From Streptomyces coelicoflavus (GTDB lineage: Bacteria; Actinomycetota; Actinomycetes; Streptomycetales; Streptomycetaceae), in assembly GCF_003112555.1 (NCBI RefSeq), contig NZ_BEWB01000002.1, forward strand, positions 806,001-870,000: a DNA stretch of 64,000 bases, given 5' to 3'. The position numbers and the translations under genes are program-made. Every line of letters starts with the position of its first letter. Position 1 is the first letter of the stretch. This document shows, piece by piece, positions 43,928-52,205 of this stretch. A model generated the notes under the pieces. The model did not search any database. It was not told the origin of the DNA and saw only the letters and a list, made by a program, of their open reading frames with translations.

Positions 43928-44128
43928 ATGCCCCGCCTCGCCCTCTACGCCCTGGTCGTCTGCGTACTCGCCGTGGCCGCCGCCGTCGTCTCCTTCGTGC
44001 GGGGCAGCGTGCTGATCGGCGTCGTGTGGGTGCTGCTGTCGGGGCTGTCGTCCAACATGTGCTGGTACTACGTCAAGCGCGGCCGGGACGCCCGGCGTGC
44101 CGCGTCCTCCCCGTCCGTCACCGGCTGA
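43928..44128 (+). CDS. Small two-helix membrane protein
   Basis: A 66-residue protein with two hydrophobic segments (LYALVVCVLAVAAAVVSFV and VLIGVVWVLLSGLSSNMCW) and a basic tail. Function unknown. CAGGAGCCG precedes the ATG at 43928, though it lies on the far side of the npdG terminator, so it needs its own promoter. Convergent with the protease gene. Confidence 0.7.
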   Translation: MPRLALYALVVCVLAVAAAVVSFVRGSVLIGVVWVLLSGLSSNMCWYYVKRGRDARRAASSPSVTG

Positions 44129-44134
44129 GCGGCC

Positions 44135-44932
44135 TCACCCGGCCGGCGTGCACAGCGGGTCGGTCTGCCAGAAGCGGTACAGCTCGAAGCCGCAGTACGT
44201 GTCGACGTCGCCGATCCCCAGGCTCCGCAGGAGCGCGTCGACCGCGTCGAAGAACACGCCGTTGAGCGCCGGGATCCACAGCAGCGCGAACACGATCAGC
44301 AGCCCGAACGGCGCGAGCGGCTCCACCTGCCGCCGCACGTTGTACGACAGCCAGGGCTCGATCACGCCGTAGCCGTCCAGGCCCGGCACCGGCAGGAAGT
44401 TCAGGATCGCGGCCGTGACCTGGAGCAGCGCGAGGAACGCCAGCGCAAGCCGGAAGTCGCGCGGCACGCCGTCCAGCGCGTCCAGCCAGAACGGCGCCGT
44501 GCACACGACGGCGAACAGTACGTTCGTCAGCGGGCCCGCCGCCGAGATCAGACTGTGCCGCCAGCGTCCCCGGATCCGCCCGCGCTCGATGAAGACGGCG
44601 CCGCCGGGCAGGCCGATCCCGCCCATGATCACGAAGAGGACGGGGAGGACGATGCTGAGCAGGGCGTGCGTGTACTTCACCGGGTTCAGCGTGAGGTAGC
44701 CCTTCGCGCCGACCGAGATGTCGCCGCTGTGCAGCGCGGTGCGGGCGTGCGCGTACTCGTGCAGGCACAGCGAGACGACCCACGCCGCCGTCACGAACAG
44801 GAACACGGCGAGCCCCGGCTGCTCGGCGAACCCGGTCCAGGTGGCCCAGCCCGTGACCGCCGCGACGGCGACGATCCCGAGGAAGACGGGACTGATCCGC
44901 CGGTCACTGGGGCGGGCGGTGGCGGCGGACAT
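44135..44932 (-). CDS. Site-2 protease family (M50) membrane protein
   Basis: A 265-residue membrane protein. HEYAH (His58, Glu59, His62) in a helix is the zinc motif of site-2 proteases/M50 peptidases, and NFLPVPGLDGYG is the second motif (NxxPxxxxDG) with the third ligand Asp. Five or six helices are predicted. Such enzymes cut within membranes; in Streptomyces the targets are mostly unknown. AGGGAG precedes the ATG at 44932. Alone between convergent and divergent genes. Confidence 0.85.
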   Translation of the reverse strand: MSAATARPSDRRISPVFLGIVAVAAVTGWATWTGFAEQPGLAVFLFVTAAWVVSLCLHEYAHARTALHSGDISVGAKGYLTLNPVKYTHALLSIVLPVLFVIMGGIGLPGGAVFIERGRIRGRWRHSLISAAGPLTNVLFAVVCTAPFWLDALDGVPRDFRLALAFLALLQVTAAILNFLPVPGLDGYGVIEPWLSYNVRRQVEPLAPFGLLIVFALLWIPALNGVFFDAVDALLRSLGIGDVDTYCGFELYRFWQTDPLCTPAG

Positions 44933-45105
44933 GGAACTCCCTGACTGTCGGGCACGCGTGGCGGGCACCTGCGGGACGCGGGACTGCCCGACGGTACCGG
45001 GCGCACGGGGGAAACGTCTCGCGGGCGGCGGTCGTTCCGGAGCCGGACCGGCGGGCGGCCACGCCGTGCGGTCAAAACCCCGTGACCGGCTCCGACGGCA
45101 GCGGG

Positions 45106-45111
45106 GACAAT
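45106..45111 (+). promoter_or_regulatory. -10 element GACAAT, leaderless promoter of the BTAD regulator
   Basis: GACAAT sits 6 nt before the GTG at 45118. This spacing favours GTG 45118 over the in-frame GTG at 45082. Confidence 0.5.
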
Positions 45112-45117
45112 GGGTCC

Positions 45118-48100
45118 GTGCGCTATCGCATCCTCGGCACCACACAGGTACTCCGTCCCGACGGCACGGCCGTCCCGCTCGGCGGGGCGCGGCTGCGCGC
45201 CCTGCTGACCGTGCTCGCCCTCCGGGCCGGCCGTGCCGTTCCGGCGGGGCTGCTGGTGGAGGAGGTGTGGGACGGGGACCCGCCCGCCGACGCGACGGGC
45301 GCCCTTCAGGCGCTGGTCGGGCGGCTGCGCCGGGCGCTGGGCGCGGAGGCGGTCGCCTCGGCCGACGGCGGCTACCGGCTCACCGCCACCCCGGACGACG
45401 TCGACCTGCACCGCTTCGACCGGCTCTCCGGCGAGGGCGCCCGCGCCCTCGCCGACGGCGACCCCGCCAAGGCGGCCGTCGTGCTGGACGACGCCCTCGC
45501 GCTGTGGCACGGCCCCGTCCTCGCCGACCTGCCCGACCGCACCGCGGAGGCGGCCCGCTGGGAGACCCGGCACCTCGACGTCCTGCGCGCCCGCCACACC
45601 GCCGCCCTGGACCTGGGACAGGCCGAGCACTCCCTGCCCGAGCTGACCGCCCTGTGCGACGGCCACCCCCTGGACGAGCCCCTCCAGGCCCTGCGCCTGC
45701 GCGCCCTGCGCGACACCGGCCGCACCGCGGAGGCCCTGGCCGCCTACGAGGCCGTACGCCACCTCCTCGCCGACCGTCTCGGCACGGACCCCGGCCCGGA
45801 GCTGCGGACCCTCCACACGGAACTGCTCAGCCCGACCGCCCCGGCCGCCACGACCACGCCACCGGCCCCGGCGTCGGCCTCGACGCCGGGGCCGGTGTCC
45901 GGCGGCGGTCCGGGCACGGCGTCCGGGGCGGCCTCCGGCCCGGGTCCGGTGCCCGGTTCGACACCGCGTCCGGCAGGGGCGCCCGACCCGGCCCCGGGAC
46001 GCGCCGCAGCGCCCGCCCCGGGAAGCGACCCCGCCACCGGGACGTCACACGGGCCCCACACCACGCCCGCCCCCGGCACGACGTCCGTCCCGGAGGGAGT
46101 CCGCCCCCGGGGCAACCTCCGCGCCCGGCTCACCTCCTTCGTCGGCCGGGACGGGGACGTGGAGGCGTTGCGCGCCGACCTGGCGGGCACCCGGCTCGTC
46201 ACCCTGCTCGGGCCCGGCGGGGCAGGCAAGACGCGGCTGTCGCAGGAGGCCGCCGACGGGGCCGGGGACACGGCGCCCGACGGCGTGTGGCTGGCCGAGC
46301 TGGCGCCCGTCGACGACCCCGCCGACGTACCGGAGGCCGTCCTGACCGCCGTCGGCGCCCGCGAGACCGTGCTCTACCGCGCCGGCGCCGAGGAGATGCG
46401 GGCCGTCACCGCCTCCGAGGGGCAGGACACCGCCGTCGAGCGGCTCGTCGAGCACTGCGGCCGGCGCCGCATGCTGATCGTCCTCGACAACTGCGAGCAC
46501 GTCGTCGACGCCGCCGCCCGCCTCACCGAGGAACTCCTCGCCCGCTGCCCCCACCTCACCGTCCTCGCCACCAGCCGCGAACCCCTCGGCGTACCGGGGG
46601 AGTCGCTGCGCCCGGTGGAACCGCTGCCCGAGCCCGCCGCGCTGCGGCTGCTCGCCGACCGGGGCGCCGCCGCCCGCCCCGGCTTCCGCGTCGACGCCGA
46701 CGAGGAGACCGCCGCCGCCTGCGCCGAGATCTGCCGCCGCCTCGACGGACTGCCGCTCGCCATCGAACTGGCCGCCGCCCGGCTCCGCATGCTCACCCCG
46801 CGCCAGATCGCCGACCGCCTCGACGACCGCTTCCGCCTGCTCACCTCCGGCAGCCGCACCGTCCTGCCCCGCCAGCAGACGCTGCGCGCGGTCGTCGACT
46901 GGTCCTGGGACCTGCTCGACGCCGACGAACGCGACGTGCTGGGGCGGCTGTCCGTCTTCGCGGGCGGCTGCGACCTCGCCGCCGCCGAGGCCGTGTGCGG
47001 GCCCGCCGCGCTGGACGCCCTCGGCTCCCTCGTCGACAAGTCCCTCGTCGTGGCCGCGCCCGTGACCGACCGCGGCAACGGCGACGGCATGCGCTACCGC
47101 CTCCTGGAGACCGTCGCCGAATACGCCGGTGAGCGCCTCGACGAGTCCGGCGCCCGCCCCGCCGCCGCCCGCGCCCACCTCACGTACTACCGCGAACTCG
47201 CCCGCACCACCGACCCGTTGCTCCGCGGCCCGCAGCAGCTCGCCGCCATCGAGCGGCTGGAGCGCGAGTACGAGAACCTGCGCACCGCCCTGCGGCACGC
47301 CGTCGCCGAGCGGGACGAGCAGGAGGCGCTGTGCCTGGCGCTGTCGCTGGTCTGGTACTGGCAGATGCGCGACCTGCGGGTGGAGGCCCGGAACTGGTTC
47401 GTCGAGGTGATGGCACTCGGCCCGGACCCCTTCGCCGAACCGGGCACCCCCGCCCGGCCGGTGTGGGAGCGGTGCACGTCCGCCCCGCCCCCGATGACCG
47501 GCGAGGTCCTCGCCGAGGCCCGGCGCGGGGTGCACCTGGCCCATCTGGCCTGCATGGACACGGAGCTGGACGCCTGGCAGAACCCGGCGGCCCAGCGCAA
47601 GCTGCGCATCATCGCGGACACCTACGAGCCGGGGATGCCGCAGACCTGTTCCAGCCCCGGCCTGCTCTGGTTCTACTCCGTGATGCTCACCGGTGACATG
47701 GACCGGCTGCGCGAGATCATGGACGCCACCCTGCGCACCTGCCGCGAGACCCCCGGCTACGAGTGGGAGCTGGCCGGCGGCCTGCAGATGCGCGCCCAGA
47801 TGCTCGCCAACCGCACCGACTGGGCGGGCGACGCGGTCCGAGACGCCGATGAGTCGCTGGAGATCTACGGCCGGCTCGGCGACGCCTGGGGCATGGCCGA
47901 GGCCCTCTCCGGACGCGCCGAGGCCCGTGAACGCGTCGGCGAGTACCGGCTCGCCGCCGACGACTACCGGGCCGCCGCCGAGCACGCCGAGCGGCTCGGT
48001 GCCCACGCCCAGGTGGACGTCCTGGACGCCCGCCTCGGCAGCGTGCTCCTCGAGGCGGGCGACACGGAGCGGGGCGAGCGGGTACTGCGCGGGGTGATCG

Positions 48101-48639
48101 ACCGCACGGCCGGGACGGGCCACAACGGCGCGATGCCCGCCGCCCGGCTGTTCCTCGCCGGGCACCTGGGCATGACCGGGCGTGCGGCCGACGCGGGCGA
48201 GCAGTTGCGGCTGCTGCGCGAGGAGTTCTCCATCGCGCACTTCGTCGTCTTCGACGCCTTCATCCTCGCCGCCGAGGCGTGGCTCGCCACACTGGAGGAC
48301 CGGCACGAGGAGTGCCTGACCGGGATCCGCAAGTCGTTGGTGCGGGCCGAGGACCCGCTGTCCGCGGCCATCGCCCCGCACATGCGCTCCGCGTACCTGA
48401 CCATCGCCGCGATGGCCCTGGCCCGCCTGGACGGCGGCGCCCGGGCCGCGGACGGCGCCCGGTGCCTCGGCGCCGCCGACGCGATGCTCCCGCCCGGGCA
48501 CGTCGCGACGGGCATGGAGCGGGACGCGCGCGGGCGGGCCGTCGAACGCGTCCGCGGGGTCCTCGGCACCGAGGCGTACGACGCCGCGTACGCCGAGGGC
48601 GGCCGGCTCTCCCCGCAGGAGGCCGTCGCCCTCGTCTGA
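45118..48639 (+). CDS. AfsR/SARP-like BTAD-NB-ARC transcriptional regulator
   Basis: A 1173-residue regulator. Domains in order: OmpR-type winged helix DNA-binding (about 1-95), bacterial transcriptional activation domain (about 100-245), a long Pro/Ala/Thr/Gly-rich linker (about 250-335), an NB-ARC-type ATPase with Walker A GPGGAGKT (about 365-372) and LIVLDNCEH (about 452-460), then helical TPR-like repeats to the end. The ATPase region resembles LuxR/BTAD hybrids in Streptomyces. Such proteins activate secondary metabolite or stress genes. No biosynthetic cluster is next to it. The right end is 18 nt from the element attL site. Confidence 0.88.
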   Translation: MRYRILGTTQVLRPDGTAVPLGGARLRALLTVLALRAGRAVPAGLLVEEVWDGDPPADATGALQALVGRLRRALGAEAVASADGGYRLTATPDDVDLHRFDRLSGEGARALADGDPAKAAVVLDDALALWHGPVLADLPDRTAEAARWETRHLDVLRARHTAALDLGQAEHSLPELTALCDGHPLDEPLQALRLRALRDTGRTAEALAAYEAVRHLLADRLGTDPGPELRTLHTELLSPTAPAATTTPPAPASASTPGPVSGGGPGTASGAASGPGPVPGSTPRPAGAPDPAPGRAAAPAPGSDPATGTSHGPHTTPAPGTTSVPEGVRPRGNLRARLTSFVGRDGDVEALRADLAGTRLVTLLGPGGAGKTRLSQEAADGAGDTAPDGVWLAELAPVDDPADVPEAVLTAVGARETVLYRAGAEEMRAVTASEGQDTAVERLVEHCGRRRMLIVLDNCEHVVDAAARLTEELLARCPHLTVLATSREPLGVPGESLRPVEPLPEPAALRLLADRGAAARPGFRVDADEETAAACAEICRRLDGLPLAIELAAARLRMLTPRQIADRLDDRFRLLTSGSRTVLPRQQTLRAVVDWSWDLLDADERDVLGRLSVFAGGCDLAAAEAVCGPAALDALGSLVDKSLVVAAPVTDRGNGDGMRYRLLETVAEYAGERLDESGARPAAARAHLTYYRELARTTDPLLRGPQQLAAIERLEREYENLRTALRHAVAERDEQEALCLALSLVWYWQMRDLRVEARNWFVEVMALGPDPFAEPGTPARPVWERCTSAPPPMTGEVLAEARRGVHLAHLACMDTELDAWQNPAAQRKLRIIADTYEPGMPQTCSSPGLLWFYSVMLTGDMDRLREIMDATLRTCRETPGYEWELAGGLQMRAQMLANRTDWAGDAVRDADESLEIYGRLGDAWGMAEALSGRAEARERVGEYRLAADDYRAAAEHAERLGAHAQVDVLDARLGSVLLEAGDTERGERVLRGVIDRTAGTGHNGAMPAARLFLAGHLGMTGRAADAGEQLRLLREEFSIAHFVVFDAFILAAEAWLATLEDRHEECLTGIRKSLVRAEDPLSAAIAPHMRSAYLTIAAMALARLDGGARAADGARCLGAADAMLPPGHVATGMERDARGRAVERVRGVLGTEAYDAAYAEGGRLSPQEAVALV

Positions 48640-48656
48640 CGCCTGCCGCACGGGCG

Positions 48657-48682
48657 CGGATCAGGTCTTCGTACGGAACTTG
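48657..48682. repeat. attL core copy
   Basis: Left copy of the 26-bp core; contains TTCGTACGGAACTTG. Sits 18 nt after the BTAD regulator stop. It carries a second copy of the end of the permease coding sequence. Confidence 0.9.
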
Positions 48683-48928
48683 CGGCACGGTCGTCTGACC
48701 TGCGCCTTTACCGACTACACCCCTTGTGACCTGCGGTTTTCCGTACGGTCGAATCCGGTTGCGTCCGGTCGCTTCCGAGTGTGCTGCGGACTGTCCGCGG
48801 ACTCCCCGGCCCGTGGTCCTCCTGGTCCCCTCGTCTGCCCCGTGCAGACAGAGCGGCGCCGCCCGGTGATCTCACCCACCGAACGGCGCCTGAGTCCGAC
48901 ACCTGACCAGACCAGGAGCAGACCTGCC

Positions 48929-49288
48929 GTGAACCGTACCGTCACCCTGCCCACCGCCGACCACGGGGCGGTGACCCTCCCCGAACCCTCGTGGTGCGCC
49001 GGCCACCCCCGCCACGATGCCCGCCACCACCGCGTCGAGATCCTCCACACCAGCCCGGCCGTCGTCCTGGAGTTCCGAGGACTCACCCTCAGCACCGCCT
49101 GCCTCGCCCAGGCCCCGTTCGCCGGGAAGAAGGCCGGGAACCACGTCCACGGCTCGGACGACCTCTACGAGCGGGAGCTGGACGCCCGCGGCCTGTACGC
49201 CTACGCGGCCGCCCTGGAGGAGTACGCCCACGGCGTGCGCGCCCTCGCGGACCAGCTGCTCGTCATCCTCGCCGGGGAGGACCAGTGA
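48929..49288 (+). CDS. Small actinomycete-element protein (DUF6907-like)
   Basis: A 119-residue protein. VTLPTADHGAVTLPEPSWCAGHPRHDA and HRVEILHTSP resemble a family of small proteins common in Streptomyces plasmids and integrative elements (probably DUF6907). The Cys/His cluster around SWCAGHPRH could bind zinc. AGGAG precedes the GTG at 48929. First gene of a left operon in which the next six genes follow with overlaps or very short gaps. Function unknown. Confidence 0.7.
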   Translation: MNRTVTLPTADHGAVTLPEPSWCAGHPRHDARHHRVEILHTSPAVVLEFRGLTLSTACLAQAPFAGKKAGNHVHGSDDLYERELDARGLYAYAAALEEYAHGVRALADQLLVILAGEDQ

Positions 49289-49581
49289 GCAAGCGCCGCC
49301 CCTCCCGCCTCAGCGGCCACCGCGGCCGCCGCCTCCGGGCCATCATCGGCCGCCGCGACGGCGTCCGCTGCTTCCACTGCGGCGTGCCCTTCGCGTCCAC
49401 CGACGAGGCGACCCTGGACCACTTCGTGCCCCGCTCCGTCTGGTGCTACGACCGCATGGCGAACTTCGTCCTGGCCTGCGACCCGTGCAACCAGGCGAAG
49501 GCAGACGTGCTGCCGCTCGGCCTGCTGCTGGTCCTTCAGCCGTGGCTCACGGGACGCACTCAAGAAGGTAGGGCGGCGTGA
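49285..49581 (+). CDS. HNH endonuclease-like protein
   Basis: A 98-residue basic protein. VRCFHCGVPF (CxxC), DHFVPRS and CDPCNQAKAD (CxxC then N) make a complete HNH nuclease fold with zinc knuckles; the His in DHF is the general base. Phage HNH proteins often nick DNA next to packaging or replication sites, but here the gene sits in a membrane-protein operon. GTG at 49285 overlaps the previous stop (GTGA). Confidence 0.82.
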   Translation: MSKRRPSRLSGHRGRRLRAIIGRRDGVRCFHCGVPFASTDEATLDHFVPRSVWCYDRMANFVLACDPCNQAKADVLPLGLLLVLQPWLTGRTQEGRAA

Positions 49582-50423
49582 AGCGCGACCCCTTGTTGTG
49601 GGCCGCGCTCGCCGCGGTCCTCGTCGTCCTCGCCTCCGCCGAGTACGAACTGGCGGCGGCCGTCGGCTTCGGCCAGTACGTCGCCGCCGGCCTCCCGGCG
49701 TCCCTCGACATCTACGCCCTGGCCGCGCTCCGGGCCCGTCGGGACGTGTTCGCGGTCGTCCTGGTCCTCGTCGCCGTGAACGCGGCGAGCCATCTGGTGG
49801 CGGTCGGGATGCTGCCCGTCTCGGTGGCTCTGGTGGTGGCCGTGTCGGCGCTGCCTCCGGTGATTTTGTGGCGCGTGCACCGGCTCTCGGAGCGGCAGGC
49901 GGAACCGGCCCCGGCCGTGGCGGAACCGATCGAGGCGTCGGCGGAACTGAGGCCGGAACCGAGTTCCGCCCCGGCGGAACCGATCACCATCGAGCGGGCA
50001 ACTGTTGCCCAGACGGCAACGGTTGAGCCGGTCGACGCCGCACCGGTCGGGCCCGTCCTCGGCCCATGGACGCCCGTGGCGGAACTCGCGGGCGGAACCG
50101 GCGGAACCGAGGGCGGAACCGGCCCTGACGTGCCGCTCTCCGACTGGTTCGCCAGCCTCCCCAACGGCTTCCAGCCCGCAGCGGAGCCAGCCCCGGAACC
50201 GACGCCGGAACCGGTTTCGCTCACGGTTCCGCCCGCCGGAACCGGCGCCGCCGACATCGTGTCCGAGGACACCGCGAACACCACCTTCGGCAAGCGCGTC
50301 GCCACCGTCCGCGGCTGGCTCCAGGCCGAACCGGAACTCAGCGGAACCGAAGTCGGAACCCGACTCGACGTCTCCGCCTCGTACGGCCGGCGCCTGCTGC
50401 GGACCGCCCGGGAGGACACGTGA
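49578..50423 (+). CDS. DUF2637-like membrane protein with C-terminal helix-turn-helix
   Basis: A 281-residue protein. The first 100 residues carry four hydrophobic helices (WAALAAVLVVLASAEYELAAAVGF and AVVLVLVAVNAASHLVAVGML) as in the DUF2637/SpdB-like proteins of actinobacterial conjugative elements. A long Pro/Ala/Glu-rich linker with many PAEP/EPI repeats follows, and the C-terminus (FGKRVATVRGWLQAEPELSGTEVGTRLDVSASYGRRLLRTA) looks like a DNA-binding helix-turn-helix. In plasmids Spd proteins help intramycelial spread, so a transfer-related role is possible. GTG start overlaps the HNH gene stop. Confidence 0.72.
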   Translation: MKRDPLLWAALAAVLVVLASAEYELAAAVGFGQYVAAGLPASLDIYALAALRARRDVFAVVLVLVAVNAASHLVAVGMLPVSVALVVAVSALPPVILWRVHRLSERQAEPAPAVAEPIEASAELRPEPSSAPAEPITIERATVAQTATVEPVDAAPVGPVLGPWTPVAELAGGTGGTEGGTGPDVPLSDWFASLPNGFQPAAEPAPEPTPEPVSLTVPPAGTGAADIVSEDTANTTFGKRVATVRGWLQAEPELSGTEVGTRLDVSASYGRRLLRTAREDT

Positions 50424-50566
50424 TCCTCGCCGTCCTGTACGCGCTCGCCGCGCTCTCCGCCCTCCTCGTGCTGGCCGCGGTCGCCCCGCGCGCCGTCCCG
50501 CCGGTCACCGGCACCTGCGCCCTCGTACTCACCTTCGCCGCGCTCGCCGTGGCCGTCCTCCGATAG
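50420..50566 (+). CDS. 48-residue membrane protein
   Basis: GTG at 50420 overlaps the previous stop. The protein has two hydrophobic segments separated by a Pro/Arg turn (VAPRAVPPVTG) and is probably membrane-embedded. Too short for most automatic callers. It sits inside a tightly spaced operon and has codon use like its neighbours. Confidence 0.7.
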   Translation: MILAVLYALAALSALLVLAAVAPRAVPPVTGTCALVLTFAALAVAVLR

Positions 50567-50574
50567 GACCCTCC

Positions 50575-51081
50575 ATGCAGATCGTCACCTTCGGCGGCGT
50601 GACCGTCGGTCTCCTCGTCCTCGCCTGGCACCTCACCGACTGGTGGCCCGGCCTCAAGTCCCTTCGCAGCAAGCCCGCCCACCACGCCGCGGCCCTCCTG
50701 CCGTTCCTGCTCTCCTGGACGTACGGCGTCCTCGCAGTCCTCGGCGTCGGCGGCCTCATCGGCTGGGCAGCCGACACCGCCCTGTGGATCTCCTCGTGGC
50801 TGGGGGACGTCGCCCTCGTCTGGGGCGTCGGCGGGCAGGCCGGCCAGACCGCGGGCGCCGCCCAGTACCTGCCGCTGACGCAGGCCGGCGGCGGCATCGT
50901 CCTCATCCTCACCGCCGTGATGGTCGTGCTGGCCCGGAAGAACCGGTACGGGACGGACCTGAAGCGGGGCGTCTGGTGCGGGATCTGCCTCGGTACGAGC
51001 GCGGGCGTGGCCGGGTTCGCTGCGGCGCCGATCGCGGTCGCCGTGAACTGGCTCGGCGACGGCCTGTACGGGGCCCTGTGA
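50575..51081 (+). CDS. Four-helix membrane protein of the element
   Basis: A 168-residue protein with four or five hydrophobic segments (FGGVTVGLLVLAWHL, LLPFLLSWTYGVLAVLGVGGL, GGGIVLILTAVMVVLA, SAGVAGFAAAPIAVAV). I recognise no family; similar proteins occur near spd-type genes in Streptomyces elements. ATAGGA upstream overlaps the stop of the preceding 48-residue gene. The stop overlaps the next start (TGATG). Confidence 0.72.
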   Translation: MQIVTFGGVTVGLLVLAWHLTDWWPGLKSLRSKPAHHAAALLPFLLSWTYGVLAVLGVGGLIGWAADTALWISSWLGDVALVWGVGGQAGQTAGAAQYLPLTQAGGGIVLILTAVMVVLARKNRYGTDLKRGVWCGICLGTSAGVAGFAAAPIAVAVNWLGDGLYGAL

Positions 51082-51449
51082 TGGGCCGCGGCAAGCAGAC
51101 CGAGGAGCCGGAGGAGCGGAGCGTGCTCGCCGGTGCGCTGGTCCTGGTCGTCCTCGGCGGGACCGTCCTCGCGGTCGTCTTCGCCGTCTCCGACGCGGCC
51201 GGCATCCTCGCCACGGTCGCGGCCGCCACGGTCGCCACGTGGTGGACCGTGTCCCGCCCGGTGTCCGATATGCCCGCCACTCCCCCACCGGGGGAGGACC
51301 GCCCCTCTTGCAGCGAATGCGCTGGTCACGAACTCATCGGCGTGACCCCTTCTCAGACTCAGAAGGGGATGTTGATCTACACCAGCGCGGAGCCCGGCGA
51401 CCTCACCCACACCCACGTCCACATCGTCGAGGGGGTGACCGAGCGATGA
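51081..51449 (+). CDS. Membrane protein with a Cys-containing soluble tail
   Basis: A 122-residue protein. Two hydrophobic segments (SVLAGALVLVVLGGTVLAVVF, AAGILATVAAATVATWW) are followed by a soluble tail with SCSECAGHELIG (CxxC plus His). A GGGGGAG/CTCCCCC hairpin lies inside its reading frame at about 51284-51298. ATG at 51081 overlaps the previous stop by one base. Function unknown. Confidence 0.68.
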   Translation: MGRGKQTEEPEERSVLAGALVLVVLGGTVLAVVFAVSDAAGILATVAAATVATWWTVSRPVSDMPATPPPGEDRPSCSECAGHELIGVTPSQTQKGMLIYTSAEPGDLTHTHVHIVEGVTER

Positions 51450-51529
51450 TCCGTCGTCTCCTGGCACGCGTGCACGAGTACTGCCCGACGTGCGGATGGT
51501 GGACCGAGAACTGCGGCCACCCGAAGTGA
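51446..51529 (+). CDS. 27-residue Cys-rich miniprotein
   Basis: MIRRLLARVHEYCPTCGWW...CGHPK. The ATG overlaps the preceding stop (ATGA). CPTC and C-H form a zinc-ribbon-like set of ligands within 15 residues. Below the size limit of ORF callers, but the coupled start and Cys/His pattern support real translation. Confidence 0.6.
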   Translation: MIRRLLARVHEYCPTCGWWTENCGHPK

Positions 51530-51577
51530 CCCCGCTTGTGCACCTTGTTGCATAAGCTGTAGGCGCCCGCCCACGGC

Positions 51578-51613
51578 AACGGCCCCCGAGTTGGTTCGCT
51601 CTCGGGGGCCGTT
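51578..51613. terminator. Bidirectional hairpin terminator of the left operon
   Basis: AACGGCCCCCGAG (51578-51590) pairs perfectly with 51601-51613 over 13 bp with a 10-nt loop. It lies between the plus-strand operon and the minus-strand zinc-ribbon genes and can end both. Confidence 0.85.
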
Positions 51614-51629
51614 CCGCGTCCCGGTCCGG

Positions 51630-51854
51630 CTACGACGGGGGCACGTCGCCGGACCGGAGTCTCGTCGGCCCGCAGCCCGACAGGGGCGGGCAGCAGTACA
51701 CCTCCACCGACAGATCATGGGCGCCCGAGCGGCCGGACGCTCGGCCGGCCGACACCCCGCCCGTCACCGCGAGCGACGTCCCGCAGTGCACGCAGGCCCA
51801 TCCGGAGTAGACGTTGCGGGGCAGGGTGGCCGCGTCGGGAAGGGCCCCGCTCAC
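51630..51854 (-). CDS. Small CVHC protein of the element (downstream copy)
   Basis: A 74-residue protein. WACVHCGTSL and CCPPLSGCG (CxxC and CC...C) indicate zinc binding. GTG at 51854 overlaps the stop of the upstream gene (GTGA). Its CVHC motif matches that of the upstream neighbour, so they may be paralogues or paired. Function unknown. Confidence 0.6.
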   Translation of the reverse strand: MSGALPDAATLPRNVYSGWACVHCGTSLAVTGGVSAGRASGRSGAHDLSVEVYCCPPLSGCGPTRLRSGDVPPS

Positions 51855-52045
51855 TGCTGGTCCTCGTAGGGGGTGAGCTTGAAGATGCGGATGCAGTGCA
51901 CGCAGGCGTAATGGATCTTCCCGCCGCTGCCCGCCTCGCTGAGCTGGATACGCCGCACGCTGTCGACGATCCGCTGATGCCACGAGCAGTAGCCCGCGGT
52001 CGTAGGGGTGCCCTTGGGGACCTGGTCCTGCGTAACCTCGTCCAT
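51851..52045 (-). CDS. Small CVHC protein of the element (upstream copy)
   Basis: A 64-residue protein. YCSWHQRIVDSVRR and YACVHCIRIFKLTPY carry C-x-x-H and CVHC, a plausible zinc site. ATG at 52043-52045 is decided by GGTGGAG just upstream, not the longer in-frame ATG at 52114. The gene is divergent from the GntR-type regulator. Confidence 0.65.
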   Translation of the reverse strand: MDEVTQDQVPKGTPTTAGYCSWHQRIVDSVRRIQLSEAGSGGKIHYACVHCIRIFKLTPYEDQQ

Positions 52046-52193
52046 GTCGACTCCACCCGTCGGCCACGCCCCCGAGCCCTGCCAGGCTGCGGGGGCTTCT
52101 GTTGTCCAGGTCACACACCGTACGCCGACTTAGTACGTCTTGGCACGTCCTCAGACGGCCTAGGCAGATCTATGTCCGCCCTGGTGGTGCTCA

Positions 52194-52199
52194 TACGGT
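52194..52199 (+). promoter_or_regulatory. -10 element TACGGT, leaderless promoter of the GntR gene
   Basis: TACGGT lies 6 nt before ATG 52206. Upstream, TACGTCTTGG-CACGTCC (52133-52150) contains two ACGTC(T/C) units that could be an operator in the divergent region 52046-52205. Confidence 0.45.
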
Positions 52200-52205
52200 C
52201 GCAGC

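Noticed and set aside
48260..48688. Minus-strand frame that ends with VPYEDLIR over attL
   Set aside because: It only reads through the permease-tail repeat and the BTAD gene shadow. The similar frame at the right end has the same cause.
51578..51613. GGTTCG-containing stem considered as tRNA T-arm
   Set aside because: No acceptor, D or anticodon arms can be built; it is a terminator hairpin.
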